NCBI GenBank assembly: GCA_035635475.1 | Contig: DASQAZ010000019.1 | Coordinates: forward strand, 1-34,779 | Direction of reading: 5' to 3' | From: VBOC01 sp035635475 | GTDB taxonomy: Bacteria > Bacteroidota > Ignavibacteria > UBA10030 > SZUA-254 | Length of the DNA: 34,779 nucleotides | In this document: positions 15,886-22,438 of the stretch, piece after piece | Layout: every line of letters begins with the position of its first letter | Position numbering within the stretch: the stretch's first letter is position 1 | Program-made: the position numbers and the translations under genes | The notes under the pieces: model-generated | What the model was told of the DNA's origin: nothing | Database searches by the model: none | What the model saw: only the letters and a program-made list of their open reading frames with translations

Positions 15886-16278
15886 CTATGCCCGCATGCG
15901 GGCTACGAATGTCCGCACGCCCTTCAAGATTGCTGCGATGGTGCCGATAGTCTCCATCACAGGCTCCTCGAATCGTTCCTGCGCACGGCGCTCAAAATCC
16001 ACGATGTTGTCGGCAACTTCCTTTATCGATAGAATCGAATGCTTGACCGTCTCTACCTGCTCATCGATATTCTCGGTGATGGCCTTGACCTTGTCGGTAA
16101 TGATTTCAAGATTTTCGAATACAGGAATGGCCTTCGAGGTGAGATCCCGGACATCCTGCTCGAAGAGTGTCAGGATGCTTCGAATCCGCACGATAACGGT
16201 GATCAAATAGACGCAAAGGATCGACAGCGCAGCAAGCGCGATGATCTCGAAGATCACGAGGACGAACGGCGATTCCAT
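15886..16278 (-). CDS. Small membrane-anchored coiled-coil protein (DUF948-like)
   Basis: The 130-residue product has one N-terminal transmembrane helix (about residues 5-28, VLVIFEIIALAALSILCVYLITVI) and a long heptad-like helical region (IRSILTLFEQDVRDLTSKAIPVF to EEVADNIVDFERRAQERF-type segments). This layout resembles DUF948 proteins, which are often encoded beside YtxH proteins in stress-related units. No enzymatic motif is visible. It follows the YtxH gene by 27 nt on the same strand and ends just before a strong hairpin, so the two probably form one transcript. The family assignment is from layout and context and is moderate. Confidence 0.7.
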   Translation of the reverse strand: MESPFVLVIFEIIALAALSILCVYLITVIVRIRSILTLFEQDVRDLTSKAIPVFENLEIITDKVKAITENIDEQVETVKHSILSIKEVADNIVDFERRAQERFEEPVMETIGTIAAILKGVRTFVARMRA

Positions 16279-16305
16279 CGAGCTCCCTCCGGAGGTTGTC
16301 AGGCG

Positions 16306-16707
16306 TTACGACGAACTTCGGGACCGGTCTTTCTCGGTCTTGTACGCATCCACACCGGCGCGAAACGCCGATTTCACGCGGCCGGATTCCCCTCCGGCGC
16401 GCTCCCGGATATCGGTCAGCACCTTTTCCGCGCTCCCGAGTATGTGCTCGGCTTTCTGTTTCGCGTCGGAGACGAGCTGATCCGACCGGGTCTTGCCTTC
16501 ATTAATCAAATCGGTCGTCTTCGATCGGGCTGTCTTTACGTACTCCGATGCATCCTCTGCAATATCACCGGCTCTGCGCTTGATGTCGGAGCGGAGTTCC
16601 TTTCCGCTTTTCGGTGCATAGAGCAATGCTGCAATCGCGCCCGCGATCCCGCCGGCGAGAAAACCGATAAAGAGCCCGGTTGCCAGTCCGCTTTTTTCTT
16701 CAGCCAT
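16306..16707 (-). CDS. YtxH domain-containing (general stress/gas-vesicle-like) protein
   Basis: YtxH proteins are small stress-associated proteins of unknown mechanism. Here the 133-residue product starts MAEEKSG, then has a glycine/alanine-rich transmembrane helix (about residues 8-31, TGLFIGFLAGGIAGAIAALL) followed by the hallmark LYAPKSGKELR, and a long charged helical tail. I chose the ATG at 16705-16707 over the ATG at 16722 because a GGGGGA element lies upstream of it and the protein then begins just before its helix. A promoter with flanking dyads lies about 55 nt upstream. The next gene downstream is the DUF948-like protein, the usual partner. Confidence 0.87.
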   Translation of the reverse strand: MAEEKSGLATGLFIGFLAGGIAGAIAALLYAPKSGKELRSDIKRRAGDIAEDASEYVKTARSKTTDLINEGKTRSDQLVSDAKQKAEHILGSAEKVLTDIRERAGGESGRVKSAFRAGVDAYKTEKDRSRSSS

Positions 16708-16759
16708 GGTAATTTCCCCCATATTGTAAAACGATTGAGCGGGTCATCTGATCAATAGT

Positions 16760-16803
16760 AAAGTACCACTTACACCCCAAAAAATCAAGTGGCAAACGGG
16801 GTG
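16760..16803 (-). promoter_or_regulatory. Promoter of the YtxH unit with two interleaved inverted repeats
   Basis: On the reverse strand TTGATT (16788-16783), 17 nt and TACTTT (16765-16760) form a good sigma-70-like promoter. CCACTT (16766-16771) and AAGTGG (16787-16792) form a dyad whose arms touch the -10 and -35 boxes, and CACCCC (16773-16778) pairs with GGGGTG (16798-16803). The arms interleave, so both stems together would make a pseudoknot in RNA; as DNA they could be operator half-sites. Confidence 0.5.
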
Positions 16804-16834
16804 ATTTTGGCCGTAGAGTGCGGAAAGCTCCCTC

Positions 16835-17578
16835 TCAGGAACTTGACTGTTTCAATTTCCAGAGCCGGCCGGTCACACGCTCCAATTCATCTCCGAGGGA
16901 GGCGGGATTGTCCGTTTTTTCAGGCTCGTTTTGAAAGACCGCGTACGGGACTTTGTGCCCCTTCACGGTAATAAACCCGGGGTCGTGCGCGGCCAGCGCG
17001 TCCCAGTCGTTGATTTTATAATAGGCCTCCATTTTGTCGTCCGGAAGTGAGTGGTAAAGGATGGAATCCTCCATCCCCGGGCGTGCGCGGCGCCGGTTTT
17101 TTCTCACCGATTCTTCGTAGGAAACCTTGATATAGATGATTCCCGCCCGCTTCAGAATCTCGTCGTGAAGATACGAAAATGCCTCCTCGAAACCATGCTC
17201 ACCGCCCCGGGAGAACTCGACGATCGACGTACAGGAGGCATGATAGTTCAGGTCGGCGGCGAGTTTCTTCCGGTAGGCAAGATTAATCCGCTCGATGAAG
17301 AGATTCCAGATGAACGGATCTTTGAACCAGTATTTCTCATCGGTCGACAGCCGGTTTTTTTTGTGCCGCGAAAGGATGTCGTCAATCTCAAACGTTTCCC
17401 AGACATAGGGAAAATCGTCAAACTCTTCGAATTGGGAGACATGAAACCGCCGCAATCGCTCAGGCGGAGATGCTTTTTTTAGAAAATCGATCACCTCCGA
17501 TTTCCCGGCCGCGGGGCGGCCGATCAGGATGATGACCGGCAAGTGATTCGCGTTCGCGGATGCTGCGACGGAGCTCAC
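16835..17578 (-). CDS. P-loop NTPase, conserved protein of unknown function
   Basis: The 247-residue product has Walker A GRPAAGKS (about residues 20-27) after a beta strand VIILI, and a lid-like arginine-rich segment SYEESVRKNRRRARPG (about residues 153-168), so it may be a small-molecule kinase. Other striking segments are FEEFDDFPYVWETFEIDD, VEFSRGGEHG and LPDDKMEAYYKINDW. I know similar architecture only from uncharacterised proteins, so I give no substrate. It begins at GTG 17576-17578, overlapping the TGA of the upstream 5'-nucleotidase as GTGA; there is no other good start before the Walker A region. This tight coupling hints at a shared role in nucleotide or nucleoside turnover, which is inference. 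Confidence 0.75.
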   Translation of the reverse strand: MSSVAASANANHLPVIILIGRPAAGKSEVIDFLKKASPPERLRRFHVSQFEEFDDFPYVWETFEIDDILSRHKKNRLSTDEKYWFKDPFIWNLFIERINLAYRKKLAADLNYHASCTSIVEFSRGGEHGFEEAFSYLHDEILKRAGIIYIKVSYEESVRKNRRRARPGMEDSILYHSLPDDKMEAYYKINDWDALAAHDPGFITVKGHKVPYAVFQNEPEKTDNPASLGDELERVTGRLWKLKQSSS

Positions 17579-19134
17579 TGAGTCTCCTGAAACCGATTTT
17601 CTATCCGGGAGTCAATAATCTTTTCCTTTTTGACTTTGGCTACGATCGCCTGATACACGGTCGTCGGAAGATAGGTGACAGACGCGGGGGTCATCCCCAG
17701 GTACTTGTCGGCCTGGTTGATGACAAAATCGCTGGTAGCGCACGTATATTCCGACGCGTCGGATATGTCCTTCCCCGCAACCGTCAACTTCTGAATTTCG
17801 GGACCGCCGTTGACGCGCTTCCACGTGCAATTGAGACCCGACAGTTGAATGCTTGCCTTGTGGTCGACAACCGATTCGAGATAACGCCGGGCAAGGGCAC
17901 GAAGGTCGGCGCCTGAAATCCGAAACGTACAGAGAGTGTTTCGGAACGGCATGATCTCAAACAGGGCCAGCCTCGTGATCGGTCCGGCATGAAGGTCGTT
18001 GCGGATGCCGCTGCTGTTCGTCACGCCGACCTCCGCACCGGCACCCTCCCGGGCCGCGTCCGCAACGAAATTGCCCACGTTGCTCTCGGCGCTTCCTCCC
18101 CGCTTCCAGTCTGTGGAGAGCGTACCGATCACCTCGCCGTATTCGCGATCGATTTTCGACTTGAATTCATCGATCAATTTGGTCAAGTCGTTTTTCGCCA
18201 CGGGGTGCCGTTCCCACAATTGGAGGAGCTTTCCGTCGAAATTCGTCACTGCATGATCCGAGACGGTGAGGGATAGCTCCCCGAGGTTTTCGCAATTCGA
18301 GCCCGCCTGGCAGATGACGACGCCGTTGATCAGTTTTGGAGTCTTGAGGCGGGTGTGGCTGTGGCCGCCGATAATGACCCCGAGCCCGTGCGTCGAGGCC
18401 GCAAGGATCGAGTCGTCGTCCACTCCCTCATGCGATAGCGCGACGATGAGGTCTGTCTCCGCCCTTATTTTGTCGATTATTCTCTGCGTCACCTCGGGCG
18501 GAGAGAGGACTTTCAGTCCCGTCAGGTTTTTCGTGTTCGTGAGGTGGAAGAGGTCGCGGGACATGAGGCCGATGATGCCGATCCGGAGCCCGCCGCGCTC
18601 GATGATCACATATTCCCGATTGTGAAACGGAAACGCGCCCGCCGTATCGGTGAGGTTTGCGCTGACGGTAGGGCATTTTTGGATTCCAATCAGTTTCCGG
18701 AGATTATCCTGCGAGATATCGAGATCGTGGTTTCCGATCGTCCATGCATCGTACCTTGTGAGGTTCATCATTTCAAATAATGCCCCGCCCGTCGCACCTT
18801 TATATTCGATCTCCGAGATCGGAGTTCCCGTCATCACGTCGCCCGCATCGAGGAGCAAGACTGCTCCCTTGGCGCTGCGGATGCTATCGACCATCCACCA
18901 GAGTTCATAAAAGCCCCCCACCATCGGCTTCGGGTCCGAACGCATCCAGTACGCCTCGTGTGGGAGAAAAGAGGCATGGATGTCGTTCGTGTTCAAGATT
19001 GTCAGCGTTTTCGGCTGGCCGTATCCGCAGGCCCCTGTGAAGGCGCACACGCAAAGAGTTATCAGATTTCGAAGTGAGCTTGGTAGCCGGAACATAGTTC
19101 GTAAATTCATAGGAGCACGGGTTGTTGGTACCAT
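17575..19134 (-). CDS. 5'-nucleotidase / UshA-like bifunctional metallophosphatase, exported
   Basis: This enzyme removes phosphate from extracellular nucleotides with a two-metal centre. The N-terminal metallophosphatase domain has TNDIHASF, DAGDVMTG, IGNHDLD, LSHEGVDD and GGHSHTRL (about residues 45-265). The C-terminal 5'-nucleotidase domain has NFVADAAREGAG, NSSGIRNDL and FRNTLCTFRISGADLRAL. The length (519) is normal for the family. The N-terminus is an export signal ending TGACGYGQ, so either a lipoprotein or a cleaved periplasmic protein. Three in-frame ATGs (19134, 19110, 19095) are possible and none has a Shine-Dalgarno site; the shorter ones give a more normal signal peptide. Its stop overlaps the start of the P-loop gene. 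A stable hairpin upstream separates it from the 31-codon gene. Confidence 0.92.
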   Translation of the reverse strand: MVPTTRAPMNLRTMFRLPSSLRNLITLCVCAFTGACGYGQPKTLTILNTNDIHASFLPHEAYWMRSDPKPMVGGFYELWWMVDSIRSAKGAVLLLDAGDVMTGTPISEIEYKGATGGALFEMMNLTRYDAWTIGNHDLDISQDNLRKLIGIQKCPTVSANLTDTAGAFPFHNREYVIIERGGLRIGIIGLMSRDLFHLTNTKNLTGLKVLSPPEVTQRIIDKIRAETDLIVALSHEGVDDDSILAASTHGLGVIIGGHSHTRLKTPKLINGVVICQAGSNCENLGELSLTVSDHAVTNFDGKLLQLWERHPVAKNDLTKLIDEFKSKIDREYGEVIGTLSTDWKRGGSAESNVGNFVADAAREGAGAEVGVTNSSGIRNDLHAGPITRLALFEIMPFRNTLCTFRISGADLRALARRYLESVVDHKASIQLSGLNCTWKRVNGGPEIQKLTVAGKDISDASEYTCATSDFVINQADKYLGMTPASVTYLPTTVYQAIVAKVKKEKIIDSRIENRFQETQ

Positions 19135-19185
19135 GTGAGTGGACCGGCGGACGGCCGGGTGTAAATGGTCGACGATCGATGAAGC

Positions 19186-19220
19186 GCTGTCCCCTCCCGC
19201 AGGGCGCAGGAGGGGACAGC
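19186..19220 (-). terminator. Stable hairpin without U tract, after the 31-codon ribosomal-type gene
   Basis: GCTGTCCCCTCC (19186-19197) and GGAGGGGACAGC (19209-19220) form a perfect 12-bp stem with an 11-nt loop. It starts 11 nt after the stop codon of the small gene on the reverse strand. No T run follows on either strand, so it may stabilise the 3' end or terminate poorly. Confidence 0.45.
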
Positions 19221-19230
19221 AGTAGATCCG

Positions 19231-19326
19231 CTATCTATTCTTCTTCTTGTGCCTCATCTTCCGCAGCCGCTTTTTTCGCTTGTGAGTCGCCATTTTGCGG
19301 CGGAGTCTTTTCTTACCGCTGGGCAT
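19231..19326 (-). CDS. 31-residue basic ribosomal-type protein (AURKAIP1/COX24, bS22/mS38-like)
   Basis: Translation from the ATG at 19324-19326 gives 31 residues beginning MPSGKKRLRRKMATHKRKKR and ending KKKNR, with about 60% Lys/Arg/His. This matches the pattern of the AURKAIP1/COX24 domain, KKR..KM..HK.KKR.RK, found at the C-terminus of mitochondrial mS38 and in the ~33-residue mycobacterial bS22 of the small ribosomal subunit. It probably binds rRNA in the 30S subunit. The Shine-Dalgarno sequence AGGAGG is perfect, 5 nt before the ATG, which is strong support for a gene this short. It follows the zinc-ribbon/TPR gene by 12 nt and ends before a 12-bp hairpin. Ribosome membership is inference from the family. 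Confidence 0.88.
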   Translation of the reverse strand: MPSGKKRLRRKMATHKRKKRLRKMRHKKKNR

Positions 19327-19338
19327 AGCTTCCTCCTG

Positions 19339-20184
19339 TTAAGATGATGAATTGATTGAAGAATGTTGATTGAGGAATTGCATTGCTTTCCGTCCTGTTT
19401 CCGACGTGGAATCCACCATGACACACTTCTTAAAGGAATCGAGGGCCTCATCGATCTCGCCGGTATGGAAGCGGACGATACCAAGGTTGAAAAGCGCGAG
19501 TTGGTGACGCGGTACATATGTCAGGGCCTTCTCCATTGCCTCCTTGGCGGCGGCAAGATATTCGCCCCGCCGTGACGTATCCTCGAACGACATTTCAAAA
19601 TAGGAAGTCCCAAGGTCGACCCGCGCGTCCGCATTGGAGGGGTCGATCTCGATATATCGTTCATACATCGCGATCGCCTTGGGGAAGAGTCGAACATCAT
19701 GGTACAAATTGGCGAGCTGGAGAACAGATCGAGCATCACGCGGGTTCGCGTCGACGGCCTTCTGGAGCGACTGAATTTCTTTGACCATGCCCGTGGAATG
19801 GGGAGATATGCTCTCCGGAGAATCGTTCCGCGATGACTTGAGGAGGGCGAGCGTACCGATGAGAAGGACCGCAAGGCCGAGGGTGAGTTTCCAGCTCTGG
19901 AAAATCTTGAGAGGAGGCAGCCGGGGCGAGGAGGGGGATTTTGACTTTACTTCAGCAGCCGCCGGCCCGAGACGTGCGCCGCAGGACTCGCAGAATGCGG
20001 AGCCCGATTCATTCGCCTGGCCGCACAGCGGGCAAATCAGGTTCGTCTTCGTGGATGCCCGCTCACTACGGGGTAAGGATCCGGCCGCTTCCGGCCGATC
20101 GATGCTCGCCCCGCACGAGCTACAGTACCTGTCGGATGAGGCAATCTCATGACCGCAGTTCCTGCAGATGAGCTTCGGGATCAT
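19339..20184 (-). CDS. Double zinc-ribbon, membrane-anchored TPR protein
   Basis: The 281-residue product has two N-terminal zinc ribbons, Cys7/Cys10/Cys21/Cys24 and Cys51/Cys54/Cys65/Cys68, a transmembrane helix near residues 99-115 (LTLGLAVLLIGTLALL), and C-terminal tetratricopeptide repeats (ARSVLQLANLYHDVRLFPKAI, ADARVDLGTSYFEMS and LALFNLGIVRFHTGEIDEAL, about residues 150-260). The ribbons would be cytoplasmic and the repeats outside, or the reverse if inserted differently. Such proteins are probably scaffolds; no catalytic motif is seen. It is 19 nt downstream of the HU-like gene and 12 nt upstream of the tiny ribosomal-type gene. The ATG at 20182-20184 has AAGG directly before it. The function is unknown. 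Confidence 0.82.
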   Translation of the reverse strand: MIPKLICRNCGHEIASSDRYCSSCGASIDRPEAAGSLPRSERASTKTNLICPLCGQANESGSAFCESCGARLGPAAAEVKSKSPSSPRLPPLKIFQSWKLTLGLAVLLIGTLALLKSSRNDSPESISPHSTGMVKEIQSLQKAVDANPRDARSVLQLANLYHDVRLFPKAIAMYERYIEIDPSNADARVDLGTSYFEMSFEDTSRRGEYLAAAKEAMEKALTYVPRHQLALFNLGIVRFHTGEIDEALDSFKKCVMVDSTSETGRKAMQFLNQHSSINSSS

Positions 20185-20203
20185 CCTTCGTACATACTCC
20201 CGC

Positions 20204-20506
20204 TCAGTTCGAAGGCTGCAGCTTCTTCAGGTTCTCGTTGACCATGGTCCTCAATTCCTTCGAGACCTTGAAAAAGGGAACGAAATGCTCGTCGACCTTG
20301 ACCTGCGCTCCCGTGCGGGGATTGCGGGCCATCCTCCCCTTCCGCTTCTTGGTCTTGAAGCTGCCGAATCCGCGTATCTCGATATTCTTCCCTTCTTTCA
20401 GGGCCTCGATGACGGTCTGAATGAAGCCGTCGACCACCGCCTCGGTTTCAACCTTTGTCAGGCCGGTCCCTGATGCGATGTGGTCGACAATATCTGCCTT
20501 CGTCAA
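20204..20506 (-). CDS. HU/IHF family nucleoid protein, probable TTG start
   Basis: HU/IHF proteins bend DNA and organise the nucleoid as dimers. The 100-residue product reads MTKADIVDHIASGTGLTK, has the dimer core VDGFIQTVIEALKEGKNIEIRGFGSFKTKKRKGR and the DNA-inserting arm ARNPRTGAQVKVDEHFVPFF with its conserved RNP. I chose TTG at 20504-20506 because AAGGAG lies exactly 7 nt upstream and the product then starts as the family normally does. The longer in-frame alternatives (ATG 20533, GTG 20548) would add 9-14 residues (MFNTTRRYA...), and those codons contain the Shine-Dalgarno site. The ATG at 20533 does have a GGGAGG before it, so it is a real competitor. The charge pattern does not tell HU from IHF. 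Confidence 0.93.
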   Translation of the reverse strand: MTKADIVDHIASGTGLTKVETEAVVDGFIQTVIEALKEGKNIEIRGFGSFKTKKRKGRMARNPRTGAQVKVDEHFVPFFKVSKELRTMVNENLKKLQPSN

Positions 20507-20564
20507 AGCGTATCTCCTTGTAGTGTTGAACATCACCCGCCCTCCCACCGCGGCGGGCGGTTAA

Positions 20565-21482
20565 CTAGTTGCCGTATGGCATTCGGTATTGCATAATGGG
20601 CCGGTTCAAGAGGCCGCTATTCAGTCCGAGGAAATCCGGAATCTTGGTTTCCCCGAAGACACGCTCAAACAGGGAGAGCCCGCGCGTGCGTTCCTTGACG
20701 ATCGACGGCTCGCCTCTGATCCCCGCAAGCTTCGCGGTGATCGAAACGGCATCCTCGTAGGTCCCGATCGTATCCACCAGGTGCATCTGAACTGCTTGCT
20801 CGCCGGTAAACACCCGGCCGTCGGCGATGCGAACGACCTGGCGGTGTTTCAGTCCCCTCTCCCTCTCCACGACGGTCACAAATTGGCGTTGAACGTCATT
20901 CATGAGGCTCTGAAAATAGGCCTGATCTTCCTTCGTCATTTTTCTGAAGGGGGACCCGGAGTCCTTGTATTTTCCGGTTTTGATTGTGCGGGGCTCAATG
21001 CCGATTTTTGTCAGGAGAGGATCGAACCGCAGGAACTGCGAGATGACCCCGATGCTGCCGGTCAACGTGCCGGGATTCGCGACGATCGTGTTCGCGCCGC
21101 ATGAAACATAGAAGCCCCCGCTCGCAGCTAGGGCACCCATCGAAACGACGACGGGCTTCCCGTGCTCCCGGGTCTTCTTCACCTCCTCGTAAATCTCCTG
21201 GCTCGCGACTACGCCGCCCCCTGGAGAGTCGACCCGAAACAGGATCCCTCTTATAGATCGGTCCTCGCGGTACTTCTTAAACTGCTTTACGACCTCATCC
21301 GAAGCGACGATCTCCCCCTTAAGCTCAACGACCGCGATTCTGTCGCCGGATCCGCTCACCGTTTCATTATCCACGCCGAGCGAATTGACAAACAACATGA
21401 ATACGAGCGTCATCCCAAGGCCGAGGAATAGCAGGAGCCCGAGGATGCCGAGAAACCATGCAGTCGAACTCTTCATTTTCAT
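20565..21482 (-). CDS. sppA: Signal peptide peptidase SppA, 36K type
   Basis: SppA is a membrane serine protease with a Ser-Lys dyad that degrades cleaved signal peptides. The 305-residue product has an N-terminal transmembrane helix (about residues 9-34), the catalytic Ser in GALAASGGFYV (Ser121) and the Lys in TGKYKDSGSPFR (Lys173). It is the single-domain form, as in Bacillus, not the duplicated E. coli form. GAGGAG lies 6 nt before the ATG at 21480-21482, and a clear promoter lies 57 nt upstream. A 12-codon frame in the leader overlaps the start as ATGA. The HU-like gene follows about 58 nt downstream on the same strand. Confidence 0.95.
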   Translation of the reverse strand: MKMKSSTAWFLGILGLLLFLGLGMTLVFMLFVNSLGVDNETVSGSGDRIAVVELKGEIVASDEVVKQFKKYREDRSIRGILFRVDSPGGGVVASQEIYEEVKKTREHGKPVVVSMGALAASGGFYVSCGANTIVANPGTLTGSIGVISQFLRFDPLLTKIGIEPRTIKTGKYKDSGSPFRKMTKEDQAYFQSLMNDVQRQFVTVVERERGLKHRQVVRIADGRVFTGEQAVQMHLVDTIGTYEDAVSITAKLAGIRGEPSIVKERTRGLSLFERVFGETKIPDFLGLNSGLLNRPIMQYRMPYGN

Positions 21483-21517
21483 TCCGGACTCCTCAATCCC
21501 TTAAACGAAACACTCAT
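21479..21517 (-). CDS. Possible 12-residue leader peptide overlapping the sppA start
   Basis: ATG at 21515-21517 begins a frame MSVSFKGLRSPE that stops at TGA, which overlaps the sppA start codon as ATGA. AAGGAG precedes it by only 2 nt, which is short for a good ribosome-binding site. It may couple translation to sppA or be chance. No attenuation structure is visible. Confidence 0.25.
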   Translation of the reverse strand: MSVSFKGLRSPE

Positions 21518-21538
21518 AACTCCTTGATTTTTCAACAT

Positions 21539-21567
21539 ATTATACGAAAGTCGGATACAAAAGTCAA
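21539..21567 (-). promoter_or_regulatory. Strong sigma-70-like promoter of sppA
   Basis: On the reverse strand TTGACT (21567-21562), 17 nt and TATAAT (21544-21539) match the classical consensus with a perfect -10 box. TTTG also sits 20 nt before the TATAAT box, as in Bacteroidota promoters. The leader would be about 50 nt and includes the 12-codon frame. It lies immediately after the hsp20 terminator. Confidence 0.72.
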
Positions 21568-21584
21568 ACACCCTCCGCACACAT

Positions 21585-21627
21585 AAAAAAACGGATAACT
21601 CACGAGAGCAGCTCGCAAGTTATCCGT
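21585..21627 (-). terminator. Intrinsic terminator after hsp20
   Basis: On the reverse strand ACGGATAACT (21627-21618) pairs with AGTTATCCGT (21600-21591) in a perfect 10-bp stem. Inside it is a second small stem, CGAG/CTCG. Seven T residues follow (21591-21585). This is a canonical factor-independent terminator about 60 nt after the hsp20 stop codon. Confidence 0.9.
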
Positions 21628-21688
21628 TCTCCGCACGTTGGATAGCAAGACCCAACTTCAGGGCTCTACCACCACATGAGATGCGTCC

Positions 21689-22168
21689 TTAGTTGACCTT
21701 TACTTCGACCTCTTTAGGCTTGGCCGCCTCAACCTTCGGCAGCGAGATCATCAGGACGCCATTGTCGTAGGCCGCCTGGATCTTGTCGCTCTGGACCGAG
21801 GTCGGTAGGGTGAAGGACCGCTGGAACGCGCCGTAGAGGCGCTCGGTGCGATGGTAGTTATCTCCCTTCTGTTCCTGCTCCCTCTTCTTCTCACCCCGAA
21901 TCGTGAGGACATCGTTTTGGACCGTGATTTTCACATCGCTTTTTGTTACACCCGGGAGTTCCACCTGCACCCGGTACTCATTTTCACGCTCCACGATGTC
22001 TACCGGGGGCAGCCACGGAGCACTCTCTCCATCCGCAAGAGTTCCACCCCGGAATTGATTGAGTATGCGGTCGATTTCATCCTCCATACTCACAAATTCG
22101 GACGTGAGATCAGTTACGGGATGCCAGGCAGTGACATCTCGCAGCGGGTTCCATCGAATAAGTTTCAT
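21689..22168 (-). CDS. Hsp20/alpha-crystallin family small heat shock protein
   Basis: Small heat shock proteins hold unfolding proteins in a refoldable state in large oligomers. The 159-residue product has the N-terminal arm (MKLIRWNPLRDVTAW), the alpha-crystallin domain (about residues 52-150; PPVDIVERENEYRVQVELPGV and DNGVLMISLPK) and a short C-terminal tail with PKEVEV. AAGGAG lies 8 nt before the ATG. No CIRCE element was found. A sigma-54-like sequence lies 62 nt upstream. A strong terminator follows, so it is a single-gene transcript. Confidence 0.95.
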   Translation of the reverse strand: MKLIRWNPLRDVTAWHPVTDLTSEFVSMEDEIDRILNQFRGGTLADGESAPWLPPVDIVERENEYRVQVELPGVTKSDVKITVQNDVLTIRGEKKREQEQKGDNYHRTERLYGAFQRSFTLPTSVQSDKIQAAYDNGVLMISLPKVEAAKPKEVEVKVN

Positions 22169-22229
22169 ATACGATCACTCCTTTCTTTAAGTCTTAGTGG
22201 GACCACTGATCATTTCGTCTCATAGATTT

Positions 22230-22246
22230 ATCAAATCCTGTGCCAA
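22230..22246 (-). promoter_or_regulatory. Sigma-54-like sequence upstream of hsp20 (one mismatch)
   Basis: On the reverse strand TTGGCACAGGATTTGAT has the -24 box TTGGCAC with GG, then 10 nt, then GA where sigma-54 promoters have GC. It is 62 nt before hsp20. One core base does not fit, and no activator site was recognised, so this is weak. The rest of the 270-nt gap (22169-22438) between hsp20 and trxB shows no gene or terminator that I can support. Confidence 0.25.
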
Positions 22247-22438
22247 TTACGTGATCGAGCTGGATCTTCAAAACCGAAGGCTTATCAATTGACGGGAATA
22301 AAATAGCATGGGAATTCCGACAATTTGGCAGATCAGCGCTGCAATCTTGTTAGACTGTGCGTCAAATTGCCCGACGAATTGCAGAAGGAGATATCTTTGA
22401 AGTAGCGAGAGGAGTGAGGTTAGAAGAGGAGGCTCCGC

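Noticed and set aside
22169..22438. Forward-strand Shine-Dalgarno-like AGAAGGAGATAT near 22384 as sign of a gene
   Set aside because: The frame after it does not carry a start codon at suitable distance or any recognisable protein, and trxB occupies the other strand.
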